The notes under the pieces: generated by a model
Told to the model about the DNA's origin: nothing
The model's input: only the letters and a program-made list of their open reading frames with translations
Databases searched by the model: none
Source: Crenobacter oryzisoli
GTDB taxonomy: Bacteria; Pseudomonadota; Gammaproteobacteria; Burkholderiales; Chromobacteriaceae
Assembly: GCF_030385785.1 (NCBI RefSeq)
Contig: NZ_JAUEDK010000006.1
Coordinates: forward strand, 91,360 to 155,359
Direction: 5' to 3'
DNA: 64,000 bases
Shown: positions 37,701 through 46,486 of the stretch, piece by piece
Layout: every line of letters begins with the position of its first letter
How positions within the stretch are numbered: position 1 is the first letter of the stretch
Position numbers and translations under genes: made by a program

Positions 37701-38354
37701 GCGCTGCGCGTCGGCCTCTGTCATCGCCGCTTCGCCGAGCATGTCATAGCTGAAGCGGTAACCGCGCGACTCGCGTTCGCGGCCGTTGGCCAGCGCCTCC
37801 CCGATGGTCTCACCGGTGACGAACTGCTTGCCGAGCATGCGCATCGCCAAGTCCACGCCCTTGCGGATCAGCGGCTCGCCGCCCTTGGCGATCAGCTTGG
37901 TGATCGCGCTGGACAGGCCCTGCTCGCTGTGCGAGGACACCAGCTTGCCGGTAACCAGCAAGCCCCAGGCCGCCGCGTTGACGAACATCGAGCTGCTGTT
38001 GCCCAAGTGAGCGCGCCAGTCGCCGCGGCTGATCTTGTCGCGGATCAGCTTGTCGGCGGTCGCGCGGTCCGGAATGCGCAGCAACGCTTCGGCCAGGCAC
38101 ATCAGCGCGATGCCCTCCTGGCTGGACAGCGAGAACTCGTGCATCAGTGCATCCACGCCGCTCGACTTGGTGCGCTGCTCGCGCACCTTGGACACCAGAC
38201 GGCGCGCCAGCTCCTGTACCGACTTCACCTGCTCGGCCGGCATCGCTGCCTGTACGAGGATGGTCTGCACGCACTCGCGCTCGTCGCGGCGGTACGCTGC
38301 GGTAATTGCATCGCGCAAGGCGGATTGGGGATGAGCTAGCACCTCGAAAGACAT
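34731..38354 (-). CDS. putA: Bifunctional proline dehydrogenase / L-glutamate gamma-semialdehyde dehydrogenase, no DNA-binding domain
   Basis: 1207 aa from the ATG at 38354 (MSFEVLAHPQSALRDAITAAY); the 127-codon upstream extension is not PutA-like. Converts proline to glutamate: FAD-dependent ProDH barrel in the N-terminal half (GPGISVKLSAIHPRYSRTQ, YRDIGLNIDAEE-type region, RLVKGAYWDAEVKRAQ), then the ALDH domain (ISPWNFPLAIFTGEVAAALA, catalytic Cys in GQRCSALR near 818) and a C-terminal extension. Compared with the 1320-aa E. coli protein it lacks the N-terminal ribbon-helix-helix repressor domain, so it is an enzyme only and its control must lie elsewhere. Confidence 0.95.
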   Translation of the reverse strand: MSFEVLAHPQSALRDAITAAYRRDERECVQTILVQAAMPAEQVKSVQELARRLVSKVREQRTKSSGVDALMHEFSLSSQEGIALMCLAEALLRIPDRATADKLIRDKISRGDWRAHLGNSSSMFVNAAAWGLLVTGKLVSSHSEQGLSSAITKLIAKGGEPLIRKGVDLAMRMLGKQFVTGETIGEALANGRERESRGYRFSYDMLGEAAMTEADAQRYFNDYVMAIHAIGKESAGRGVYEGPGISVKLSAIHPRYSRTQHARSMNELLPRLKELFLLAKRYDIGLNIDAEEADRLELSLDLIEALANDPDLAGFKGIGIVVQAYQKRCPYVIDYLVDLARRTKHRFMVRLVKGAYWDAEVKRAQVDGLTGYPVYTRKVYTDVSYLACAKKLLAAQDAIYPQFASHNAYTLAAIYNLANGLDYEFQCLHGMGETLYDQVVGSANLGKACRIYAPVGSHETLLAYLVRRLLENGANSSFVNRIVDESVSIDELITDPVAEAARHAGAPHSKIALPVELYGKGRQNSSGLDLSSEHVLATLQIGLDASVKTEWLAQPLLGSGDVTDGERQPVTNPADRREVVGAVIEASVAQVDEALSLAEAAAPRWAATLPTERAACLERMADAMETNMATLMGLAVREAGKTLQNAIAEVREAVDFCRYYAQQVRNEFANDSHPALGPVVAISPWNFPLAIFTGEVAAALAAGNPVLAKPAEQTALIACYAVRLFHEAGVPRDVLQFLPGRGETVGAALTRDVRVKGVIFTGSTEVAQLINRTLAQRSEDVPLIAETGGQNAMIVDSSALPEQVVTDVLSSAFDSAGQRCSALRVLYLQNDVADKIVTMIKGAMNELVVGNPALLATDVGPVIDAEAQGNLLRHIEQMKAQARSCHQVKLSDASVNGTFVPPTMFEIDSISLLKREVFGPVLHVVRFEARDLPKVIAEVNATGYGLTHGVHSRIDETIDTISREVKAGNVYVNRNVVGAVVGVQPFGGEGLSGTGPKAGGPFYLYRLVRRAEWDARLTPAKTPVALPGLDALHAALPKLALSPAEKTAEAERIVALRAATPLAEQIVLPGPTGEKNTLAFAPRGRIGIAGGSLLEQVSALAAVLATGNRAVIGKSEPLAAQASSLNGWVEVVDDVAAAAGMAALIANGSDAEQTELRRRLAARDGALLSLVVPHRTGINLHRLVVERALSINTTAAGGNASLMSLAE

Positions 38355-38720
38355 GTCGACATTCCTTTTTGAGTTTGCGCGGGACGCACCTGCCCCGAAA
38401 TTGCCGACCATTGTAACGGCACCTTCAAACTTTTGTTCGACAATATATTTTCTACAGACTATTTTCACCCAGCGCAGCTGCCTGCCCATGAATGAATCCA
38501 GCATTCCCAAGGGCTTGCACCGCACCTGTCGATGTCGACATTGTTGCGTGCATACAACCTGCGAAGCCGCCAAACGCCGCGGCAGATAGGCACTCCTGTC
38601 GGCATTCCACCCTGCACAGGTCGAGTCGTCGCATCCAGCACAGGCCACCCCGCGCCTCGAGCCGTTGAACGCGGCCAGGCACGGCTGCTGCCGTGAGCGA
38701 TGCCCAAATGGAAACACAAT

Positions 38721-38754
38721 AAAAAAATAGCCCACCCCGGGGTGAGAGGTGGGC
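38721..38754 (-). terminator. Rho-independent terminator of the BON-domain gene
   Basis: GCCCACC (38730-38736) pairs with GGTGGGC (38748-38754), with an inner CACCCCGGGGTG palindrome. On the minus strand it is followed by seven Us (A-run 38721-38727). It lies about 90 bp beyond the BON stop, after the CTA-repeat tract. Confidence 0.85.
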
Positions 38755-38787
38755 CAAACAGAACGTCAGATCAGACGGAGGGTGGTG

Positions 38788-38813
38788 CTACTACAACTAC
38801 TACTACAACTACA
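38788..38813. repeat. CTA/CAA trinucleotide-like tract
   Basis: Units of CTA, CTA, CAA, CTA, CTA, CTA, CAA, CTA between the BON stop codon and its terminator; on the minus strand it would be a GUAGUU-rich 3' UTR. Low-complexity sequence, unusual in this GC-rich window. Confidence 0.8.
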
Positions 38814-38843
38814 GAAAATCAGAGAGAAAGGATTCGGTACGAG

Positions 38844-39179
38844 TTAAACCGGTTTGACTTCAATTTCCGACGAGACCTGGCTCACGCCTTTCACGGTCGA
38901 CGCCAGCTCGACCAGTTGACGGATCACGTCTTCGCTTGGAGCGACACCGTCCAGCACGACCTGGCCATCCTTCACTGTCAAAGACACCTGTGCACCCAGC
39001 CTCTCGGCTTGCGGCTTGACCGTGCGCTCAACGACCTTGGCCAATCGAGCATCCTTGCTCTCGCCAGCAGCAGCAAGATGCTGGGGCTGAGCGAGCGGCT
39101 GCACGTCGGTCACCGGGCCGGCCAGTACTGCCGTAGCCGACAGGGACAGCAACGCAGCAAGGATCAGACTGTTTTGCAT
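38844..39179 (-). CDS. Periplasmic BON-domain protein
   Basis: 111 aa from the ATG at 39179 with GGAG five bases upstream. Signal peptide 1-20 (MQNSLILAALLSLSATAVLA), then one BON domain (about 45-111: DARLAKVVERTVKPQAERLG...VTVKDGQVVLDGVAPSEDVIRQL...SEIEV). BON domains bind phospholipid or peptidoglycan-side surfaces (OsmY-like); a periplasmic stress role is inferred only from the family. It has its own terminator. Confidence 0.85.
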   Translation of the reverse strand: MQNSLILAALLSLSATAVLAGPVTDVQPLAQPQHLAAAGESKDARLAKVVERTVKPQAERLGAQVSLTVKDGQVVLDGVAPSEDVIRQLVELASTVKGVSQVSSEIEVKPV

Positions 39180-39501
39180 AAATACTCCAGAACGGAAAAT
39201 CTGCTTAAGTTGCCCAATACTTAGCAATCCCCGTGCCAGCATTTGCAAGTCTTTGTTTTAAAAAAACAATAAAAACATCATGGCGCTCTCACCCTGATAT
39301 CGCGCCAAAAGCCACTCATTTCACCCCCCAGCGTTGTCGCCATACAGCGACAAGAAAATGACAAAAAAACTCAAGCCTTTGATTCAAAAACAATCCCCCT
39401 GTCGCCGCATGACGACAGGGGGATTGGCTTGCATTAAAAACAGCGACAACTGCACAACCGTCACATACCCATAGCATATCAATGCCACGGGCATCGCCTC
39501 C
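39180..39501. other. Intergenic region between the BON gene and glrR, with repeated TGTCGC/GCGACA motifs
   Basis: About 320 bp, AT-rich. It contains the 5' region of the BON gene, a TTGTCGC-catac-aGCGACAA hairpin (about 39335-39354), the glrR terminator (39391-39426) and a further GCGACA near 39443. TGTCGC/GCGACA occurs several times in about 120 bp and may be a regulator site. No gene is seen. Confidence 0.5.
39391..39426 (-). terminator. Rho-independent terminator of the glrK-qseG-glrR operon
   Basis: A 14-bp perfect stem (CAATCCCCCTGTCG at 39391-39404 with its complement at 39413-39426), 8-nt loop, followed on the minus strand by UUUUU. It lies about 75 bp after the glrR stop. Confidence 0.88.
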
Positions 39502-40857
39502 TCAATTGACGACCTTGAACGCCGTCGGGGTCAATTCATATTTCTGCAGCAGCCGGTAGAACTCGGTGCGGTTGCGATCGGCGATCCGTGCCGCATCGGC
39601 AACGTTGCCACCGGTCAGCCGCAGCAGCCGGCTCAGATAATCATGCTCGAACTGGCGTCGCGCCTCGGCCAGACTCGGCAGCGACACCGTGTCCTCCGAA
39701 ATCGCCTTCTGCACCAACGCCAGCGGAATCACCGGGCTGGTTGCCAGCACGCAGCACTGCTCGACCACGTTCGCGAGCTGTCGCACATTGCCCCGCCAAC
39801 TCGCCGTCATCAGCGCCTCGAGCGCATCCTGTGAGAAACCGGAGACGTCCTTGCCATAACGGCTAGCCACGCGCTCAAGGAAATGGCGTGCCAAGAGGGG
39901 AATATCCTCCCGCCGCTCGGCCAGCGTCGGCAGCTTCAGCGCCACCACGTTCAGCCGGTAATACAAGTCCTCGCGGAAGACACCCTCGCGGATTTTTCCC
40001 TCCAGGTCTCGGTGCGTCGCAGACACCACCCGCACATTCACCGGCACCGAGCGGGCGGAGCCCACCGGGCGGATCTCACGCTCTTGCAGCACCCGCAACA
40101 GCTTTACCTGCAAGGGCAGCGGCATGTCGCCGATTTCGTCGAGGAACAGGGTGCCGCCGTCGGCCTCGAGGAACAGACCATTGTGACGGCTGGCCGCACC
40201 GGTAAACGCTCCCTTCTCGTGGCCGAACAGTTCGCTCTCGAGCAGGTTCTCCGGGATAGCCCCGCAGTTCACCGCCACGAAGGGCCCATTGCTGCGTGAG
40301 CTGGCCCGGTGGATGGCCTGGGCCAGCACCTCCTTGCCGGTACCGCTTTCGCCGCTGATCAGCACACTGGCGTCGGTCGCCGCCACCAAGCGCGCCTCGG
40401 CCAGCAACTCCTCCATCTGCGGGCTACGGCTGATCACTCCCTTGCGCCACGCTCCCTCGCCATCATCCGACGCCGGCGCCACCGCCGACAACGACAACGC
40501 CTGCTTCACCTTGGCCAACAGCTCGCTGCCCTCGAACGGCTTGACGAGATAACCGAACACCCCACGGCTGACCGCCTCGACCGCATCCGGTACCGTTCCA
40601 TGCGCGGTGATGATGATCACCGGCAGCGCCGGGTAACGGCGACGCACCTCATCGAACAGCGCCATGCCGTCCATCTTCGGCATCTGCCAGTCAGTCACCA
40701 GCACGTCGGCCCGATGGGCTGCCAGTGCCGACAACGCCGCTTCGCCCGATGCGGCGGTATCCACTTGCCAGCCGGCCGATGCCAGCCGCAGCCGGGTCAG
40801 GTGCAACAAGTCCGGGTCGTCATCCACCAGCAGAATGCGTGCATTGCCTGGATTCAT
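39502..40857 (-). CDS. glrR: Sigma-54-dependent response regulator GlrR/QseF
   Basis: 451 aa from the ATG at 40857, which overlaps the stop of the preceding qseG-like gene by 4 bp. Receiver domain (about 7-120) with phospho-acceptor D56 (VLVTDWQMPKMDG), AAA+ domain with Walker A GESGTGKE near 169 and GAFTGA near 215, and a Fis-type HTH at the C-terminus (DAARIADRNRTEFYRLLQKY). E. coli GlrR responds to envelope stress and drives glmY; a comparable envelope role is inferred here. Last gene of the kinase-lipoprotein-regulator operon. Confidence 0.93.
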   Translation of the reverse strand: MNPGNARILLVDDDPDLLHLTRLRLASAGWQVDTAASGEAALSALAAHRADVLVTDWQMPKMDGMALFDEVRRRYPALPVIIITAHGTVPDAVEAVSRGVFGYLVKPFEGSELLAKVKQALSLSAVAPASDDGEGAWRKGVISRSPQMEELLAEARLVAATDASVLISGESGTGKEVLAQAIHRASSRSNGPFVAVNCGAIPENLLESELFGHEKGAFTGAASRHNGLFLEADGGTLFLDEIGDMPLPLQVKLLRVLQEREIRPVGSARSVPVNVRVVSATHRDLEGKIREGVFREDLYYRLNVVALKLPTLAERREDIPLLARHFLERVASRYGKDVSGFSQDALEALMTASWRGNVRQLANVVEQCCVLATSPVIPLALVQKAISEDTVSLPSLAEARRQFEHDYLSRLLRLTGGNVADAARIADRNRTEFYRLLQKYELTPTAFKVVN

Positions 40858-41378
40858 GGTTGCCCCCCCTTCTTGTCGATCGTACGTTGCATCATCGTCT
40901 GCTCTACCTGCTTGAGCGCTTCCAGTCGCGCCTGCGCGTCGTTCGCACGTTTCTGTTCGGCCTTCAGCTGCTGGCTGAGCCGGTCCTGATCGGCATCGGC
41001 CCGGCGTCGCTCGACCAGCTGCTGGTTGAGCAGCAGCGCCAACCCCCGCCATTCGTCCTGCTCCCTGCCCGCGCTCTGCGCCAGCACGTCGTTGACGAAG
41101 GCTTGTGCCTTGGGCAAATCGCTGCGCCCCCCCGGCATCAGCTGTTGCGCCGCGTAGCGCAGCTTGTCACCGACACAGGCATCGCGCCCCGGCACCACCA
41201 CCAGCCCGCCGGTCTCGCGGGCCGGCCGGAGCGTCGCCAAGACGGTCGCCACGCTAGGGCAACTCACCGTAGCCAGCATGGGTGCTGCCCTCTTATTGAA
41301 CGCGGCACAGCTACAGAGCATCAACGCCGCCATCAGCGCACCGACGGCACGCCACTTGTTCTGCCAACTGTCTTTCAT
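40854..41378 (-). CDS. qseG: QseG/YfhG-like outer-membrane lipoprotein of the GlrKR system
   Basis: 174 aa from the ATG at 41378. Lipoprotein signal with LCSC lipobox (Cys near 24). The middle has conserved-looking Cys residues (VSCPSVATVLATLRP, RDACVGDKLRYAAQQL), and the C-terminal third is a coiled coil (DRLSQQLKAEQKRANDAQARLEAL). Position between the sensor kinase and GlrR, with ATGA overlap to glrR, identifies it as the QseG partner that modulates the kinase. Confidence 0.85.
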   Translation of the reverse strand: MKDSWQNKWRAVGALMAALMLCSCAAFNKRAAPMLATVSCPSVATVLATLRPARETGGLVVVPGRDACVGDKLRYAAQQLMPGGRSDLPKAQAFVNDVLAQSAGREQDEWRGLALLLNQQLVERRRADADQDRLSQQLKAEQKRANDAQARLEALKQVEQTMMQRTIDKKGGQP

Positions 41379-41385
41379 AATCCCC

Positions 41386-42843
41386 TTATCGGGCAGCCCG
41401 GTCTGGCCACCACAAGCGAAACCGGGCACCTTCACCGGTTCGCGAAATCAATTCGATGTTGCCGCCCATCTGCTGGGCAAAGCCTTGTGCCATAGACAGA
41501 CCGATGCCGGATCCCGGCACCTCGCCGGCCGGTACCTGCCCGCAATAGAACGGTTCGAAAATCCGCTCCCGATCCGCCTCGGCCACACCCGGCCCCTGGT
41601 CCGACACGGTCAGCGTCACCCGCCCCTGCTCCTTGCTCGTTTCGAGGCGCAGCGCACCGCCATTTGGGCTGAAACGGATCGCATTGATCAGCAGGTTGTC
41701 GACGATGGTGCCGACCTTGTCGGCATCGCCATGTGTCCAGCCGACTCCATGGCACAGGTCGATCGTCAGCTGCTTGCCGTTGATCAGCAGGCGGTTCTGT
41801 TCGATGTGCGCATCGAGCAGGCCCTGCAAGTTGAAGCGCTGCCAGTCGAGCCGCTTTATCCGCAGCTGTTCGGCATCCTGCCGCAACAGGGCATCGATGC
41901 GCTGGCGTAGCAACTGGACATTGTCGCGCACAATGCCGATCACCTCCTGCTGTGCAGGATTGAGCGGCCCCAATATTTGTTCGGACAAGAGCGCGGCGCC
42001 CTCGTTCAATGCAGCAAGCGGTGTCTTCAGCTCGTGCGAGACATGGCGGAAGAACCGAGACTTGTCGTTCTCGAGCTCGGTCAAGCGGGTATCGAGCTCT
42101 TGCAGCGAATGCGCCAGCTCGCGCAGGTCGGCCGGCCCCTCCGGTTTCCAATCGAGCCCGCGCTGGCCATCGCCCAGTTGCTGGATGCGACGGCGCAGCC
42201 GCACCACCGGCTGCGCCAGCCGATGGCCGATCAGCAGCGCCAGCAACAGCGCGAGGCCCGCCGAGGCCACCACCATCAGGCCGGCGGCACGGCGCTGCTC
42301 GGCGAAGCGTTCGCGCATCTGCTGCTCGCGCTGCACGATGCGCCCCTTCACCACGGCGCCGAGCCGGTCGTTGTCCCGGGCCAGCTGGTCAAAGAACAGA
42401 GTCATGCGCAGCGGCAGGTCTCCCTCCCGCTGGTCGAGCAGCTGATTGAGTTCGCGCCGGCGCTGCCGGTATTGCGCCAACACGACCGCCGGCGTCGGCG
42501 ATGCCGCGGCGAGTTGCTGCAGCGCCGGTTCGCTAAGGTTCCAGGCCGCATCGACCCCCTGACGAAACGAGGCATCGTCAAGCACAACGAACTGGCGCGC
42601 ACCGCGCTCCATCACGGTGGCCTGCTCGGACACCAGCCGGATCGCATTGGTCAGTTTGGCGGTCTGCTGCTGCGCGCTGACCGAGTCGTGGACCACGCTG
42701 TCGAACTGGTGCCACAACTGGAGCAGCGCCAACGACGGCAACAGCACGGCCAGCAACAGACAAGCCATCAACCAGGTGCGGAAGGAAAGGCGAAAATGCT
42801 CGGACGGAGAAATCAGAACAGCCCCCGTGAACCTGGGCCACAT
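41386..42843 (-). CDS. glrK: Sensor histidine kinase GlrK/QseE
   Basis: 485 aa. Two membrane spans (about 24-45 and 188-208) enclose a helical periplasmic domain; then HAMP (about 208-260), HisKA with phospho-acceptor H270 in FRHVSHELKTPLAAL, and HATPase_c with NLLINAIRFSPNGG, DQGPGVAEADRERIFEPF and GSGIGLSMAQGFAQQMGG. First gene of glrK-qseG-glrR; rho lies upstream on the same strand with a terminator between. Confidence 0.93.
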   Translation of the reverse strand: MWPRFTGAVLISPSEHFRLSFRTWLMACLLLAVLLPSLALLQLWHQFDSVVHDSVSAQQQTAKLTNAIRLVSEQATVMERGARQFVVLDDASFRQGVDAAWNLSEPALQQLAAASPTPAVVLAQYRQRRRELNQLLDQREGDLPLRMTLFFDQLARDNDRLGAVVKGRIVQREQQMRERFAEQRRAAGLMVVASAGLALLLALLIGHRLAQPVVRLRRRIQQLGDGQRGLDWKPEGPADLRELAHSLQELDTRLTELENDKSRFFRHVSHELKTPLAALNEGAALLSEQILGPLNPAQQEVIGIVRDNVQLLRQRIDALLRQDAEQLRIKRLDWQRFNLQGLLDAHIEQNRLLINGKQLTIDLCHGVGWTHGDADKVGTIVDNLLINAIRFSPNGGALRLETSKEQGRVTLTVSDQGPGVAEADRERIFEPFYCGQVPAGEVPGSGIGLSMAQGFAQQMGGNIELISRTGEGARFRLWWPDRAAR

Positions 42844-42928
42844 AGGCTGGCCCGCTAGAGAATCGTTTCCGGATTGTCACTGAAGCGACGAGGCGGCGCA
42901 ATCGAGCGCCTGCACCGCGCAAAACAAA

Positions 42929-42954
42929 ACAGGCCCACGTTCTCGTGGGCCTGT
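42929..42954 (-). terminator. Rho-independent terminator of rho
   Basis: ACAGGCCCACG (42929-42939) pairs with CGTGGGCCTGT (42944-42954), loop TTCT; U-rich (complement of CAAAACAAAAC) on the minus strand, about 40 bp after the rho stop. Confidence 0.88.
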
Positions 42955-42996
42955 GGGCGCGACCGGCCGGCCATACGGCCAACCCTGACGCGGCGA

Positions 42997-44253
<1,257 letters not shown>

Positions 44254-44323
44254 AGCGGACGTGCGTCGACTCGAAAGGTACGTTTGAGAAAAACGCTTAA
44301 AAGGGGGTGTAAAGCGGATAAGG

Positions 44324-44351
44324 AACGGGCGGTAGAGATTAGCCGCCCGTT
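44324..44351. terminator. Hairpin between trxA and rho
   Basis: AACGGGCGG (44324-44332) and CCGCCCGTT (44343-44351), 10-nt loop. It lies 32 bp after the trxA stop on the minus strand with only a weak U-rich tail; probably partial termination or attenuation before rho. Confidence 0.55.
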
Positions 44352-44382
44352 AGGTAAGATATTTGACCGGAGAATAGAGGCT

Positions 44383-44709
44383 TTAGATGTGGCTGTCAAT
44401 AAAGGCCGTCAACTGGCTCTTGGCCAGTGCGCCGACCTTGGTAGCGGCCACTTCGCCATTCTTGAAGATCATCAGCGTCGGGATGCCGCGAATGCCGAAT
44501 TTCGGCGGGGTCTGCTCGTTCTGGTCGATGTTGAGCTTCACCACTTTCAGGCGGCCGGCATAATCTTTGGCCACTTCGTCCAGGATCGGGGCGATCATTT
44601 TGCACGGACCGCACCACTCGGCCCAGTAGTCCACCAGCACCGGGCCTTCGGCTTTGAGTACGTCTTGTTCGAAGGAGGCGTCGGTAACATGCAGGATAAG
44701 GTCGCTCAT
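44383..44709 (-). CDS. trxA: Thioredoxin 1
   Basis: 108 aa, standard length. Redox site [10 protein letters not shown] with C33 and C36, cis-Pro region [11 protein letters not shown], and the usual C-terminal helix. Cytosolic disulfide reductase. Upstream of rho on the same strand; a 15-bp inverted repeat lies in its 5' region. Confidence 0.97.
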   Translation of the reverse strand: MSDLILHVTDASFEQDVLKAEGPVLVDYWAEWCGPCKMIAPILDEVAKDYAGRLKVVKLNIDQNEQTPPKFGIRGIPTLMIFKNGEVAATKVGALAKSQLTAFIDSHI

Positions 44710-44741
44710 GGTTTCCTCTGTGTAATGGGGTCAGTGTGAGA

Positions 44742-44788
44742 GTCGCTAACGGAATCCGGCGCACCGGGCGCGAGATTCCGTTAGCGAC
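44742..44788. repeat. Inverted repeat with IS5-like end sequence upstream of trxA
   Basis: GTCGCTAACGGAATC (44742-44756) and its exact complement (44774-44788) around a 17-nt GC-rich centre. It shares CGCTAAC with the ends of the 112-bp element near 9.9 kb. It could be a collapsed miniature element, or a strong hairpin in the trxA 5' region; no U-tract follows. Confidence 0.6.
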
Positions 44789-44910
44789 CCTGATACGACA
44801 AATGGTAACAACAGGCCCTGCCGGCAGCAACCGCGTGCCCAGCACGGGTTTTCGGCCGGCAGGCGTTCGGCCTGGGCATATTTCCAACATGAGGGACCCT
44901 TTCCCTCTTT

Positions 44911-46485
44911 TCAAGCCAGCGCGGCGGCAAGCAGCGCCTGCGTATAAGGTTCGCGCGGCGAGGCGAACACTGTCGGCGTCGCACCATGCTCGATCACCTC
45001 GCCGCCCTTGAGCACCAGCACTCGGTGGGCCAGCGCGCGGATCACGGCCAGATCGTGGCTGATGAACAGGTAGCTGATGCCGTAGCGTGCCTGCAGGTCG
45101 AGCAACAGCTCGATCACCTGCTTCTGCAAGGTCGCATCGAGCGCGCTGGTCGGCTCGTCGAGCAGCAGCACCTTGGGGCGCAGGATTACCGCGCGGGCGA
45201 TCGCGATGCGCTGACGCTGCCCGCCGGAGAACTCGTGCGGATAGCGATCGAGCACAACCTCGTCCAGCCCGACCTCGGCGAGCATCGCCACGACCCTTGC
45301 GTGCCGCTCGGCCGGGGACAACTCTGGCTGATGCAAGGCCAGCCCCTCGCCGACAATTTCACCAACCGTCAGCCGAGGCGACAGCGAGGCGTACGGGTCC
45401 TGGAACACCACTTGGAAGTCGCGTCGCGCGCGGCGCAGCGCCTCGCCGCGCAATGCGTCGAGCCGACTGCCGTCGAGCACAATCTCACCGCTGACCGCCC
45501 CCGCGTCGAGCAGCCGCATCAGCGCAAGCCCCAGCGTGGTCTTGCCCGAGCCGGACTCGCCGACGATGCCAAGCGTCTGACCGGCCGGCAAGCTGAGTGC
45601 CACGTCACGGACGATAGGCACCGGCTCGTTGCGGAACCAGCCACTCCGTCGCGTGAAAGCCACCGAGAGCTGCCGGGCGGCCAGACGCGCCGGCACCTCC
45701 TCCATGGGGGCGACAGCAAGCGGCACAGGCCGGCTCGCCAATAGCGCCCGGGTGTAAGGGTGGGAAGGCTGGCCGAACACCTTGTCGACCGCCCCGCTTT
45801 CCACCACCCTGCCAGCCTGCATCACCACCACTCGGTCGGCGAAACGCCGCACCAGGTTCAGGTCGTGGGTGATGAACAGCACCGCCATGCCGTCCTCTCG
45901 CTGCAGGTCGGCCAGAAGCTCGAGGATCTGCGATTGCACGGTGACGTCGAGCGCGGTGGTCGGCTCGTCGGCGATCAACAGCTTGGGATGCGCCGCCAGC
46001 GCCATTGCGATCATCGCGCGCTGGCGCTGGCCGCCGGACAGCTGGAACGGAAAGGCGTCGATCTTGCGCTCCGGTTCGGCGATGCCGGTGCGCGCCAAGA
46101 GCCGGATCGCCTCGGCACGCGCCGCCGCCTTGTCTAGCCCCAGATGCAGCTGCAACACTTCGGCGATCTGGTTGCCGACCGTGTAAACCGGGTTGAGCGC
46201 GGTCATCGGCTCCTGGAAGATCATGCCGATCTCGCGGCCGCGCAGCTGGCGGAGCCGCTTCTCCGGCGCCGCCACCAGCTCGTCGCGCCCATAACGCACC
46301 GTGCCACTGAGCGCCACGTCGGGGTTCAGACGCAGGATCGCCTGCGCGGTCACCGTCTTGCCCGATCCGGACTCGCCGACCAGCGCGACCTTTTCGCCGG
46401 CGGCCACACCGAACGACACCGCATCGACCACCCGCTGCTGGCCGAATCGCGCGCTCAACCCTTCCACCGTCAACAGCTCACTCAT
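44911..46485 (-). CDS. yejF: Peptide/microcin C ABC transporter ATPase YejF (two fused ATPase domains)
   Basis: 524 aa from the ATG at 46485. Two ABC cassettes: the first with Walker A GESGSGKT (37-44) and signature LSGGQRQRAMIAM, the second with Walker A GESGSGKT near 310 and signature FSGGQRQRIAIARA. Energises oligopeptide uptake through YejB/YejE. One base separates its start from the yejE stop. Last gene of yejABEF. Confidence 0.94.
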   Translation of the reverse strand: MSELLTVEGLSARFGQQRVVDAVSFGVAAGEKVALVGESGSGKTVTAQAILRLNPDVALSGTVRYGRDELVAAPEKRLRQLRGREIGMIFQEPMTALNPVYTVGNQIAEVLQLHLGLDKAAARAEAIRLLARTGIAEPERKIDAFPFQLSGGQRQRAMIAMALAAHPKLLIADEPTTALDVTVQSQILELLADLQREDGMAVLFITHDLNLVRRFADRVVVMQAGRVVESGAVDKVFGQPSHPYTRALLASRPVPLAVAPMEEVPARLAARQLSVAFTRRSGWFRNEPVPIVRDVALSLPAGQTLGIVGESGSGKTTLGLALMRLLDAGAVSGEIVLDGSRLDALRGEALRRARRDFQVVFQDPYASLSPRLTVGEIVGEGLALHQPELSPAERHARVVAMLAEVGLDEVVLDRYPHEFSGGQRQRIAIARAVILRPKVLLLDEPTSALDATLQKQVIELLLDLQARYGISYLFISHDLAVIRALAHRVLVLKGGEVIEHGATPTVFASPREPYTQALLAAALA

Positions 46486-46486
46486 G

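Larger units (their letters stand above)
38355..38843. other. Intergenic region upstream of putA and downstream of the BON gene
   Basis: 489 bp without a convincing gene. It holds the putA 5' region (AT-rich around 38430-38460), the terminator of the BON gene (38721-38754), and a trinucleotide-like tract of CTA/CAA units (38788-38813). In-frame extensions of putA through here are Cys/Arg-rich and look non-coding. Confidence 0.6.

Noticed and set aside
35256..38339. 1027-codon open frame antisense to putA
   Set aside because: High GC with strong third-position bias makes long antisense frames common. The sequence is His/Arg/Val-rich without motifs, and the opposite strand is unmistakable PutA.
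38355..38735. N-terminal extension of putA that might hide a DNA-binding domain
   Set aside because: The extension shows no ribbon-helix-helix pattern and has atypical Cys/Arg-rich composition; the ATG at 38354 matches PutA homology.
42974..42984. Recurring GGTTGGCC/GGCCAACC 8-mer (for example at 11093, 18640, 28144, 32077, 42974, 48642) as a DNA uptake sequence
   Set aside because: About eight occurrences, several of them paired in terminators, is not clearly above expectation for a GC-rich 64-kb window; a genome-wide count would be needed to claim an uptake signal.
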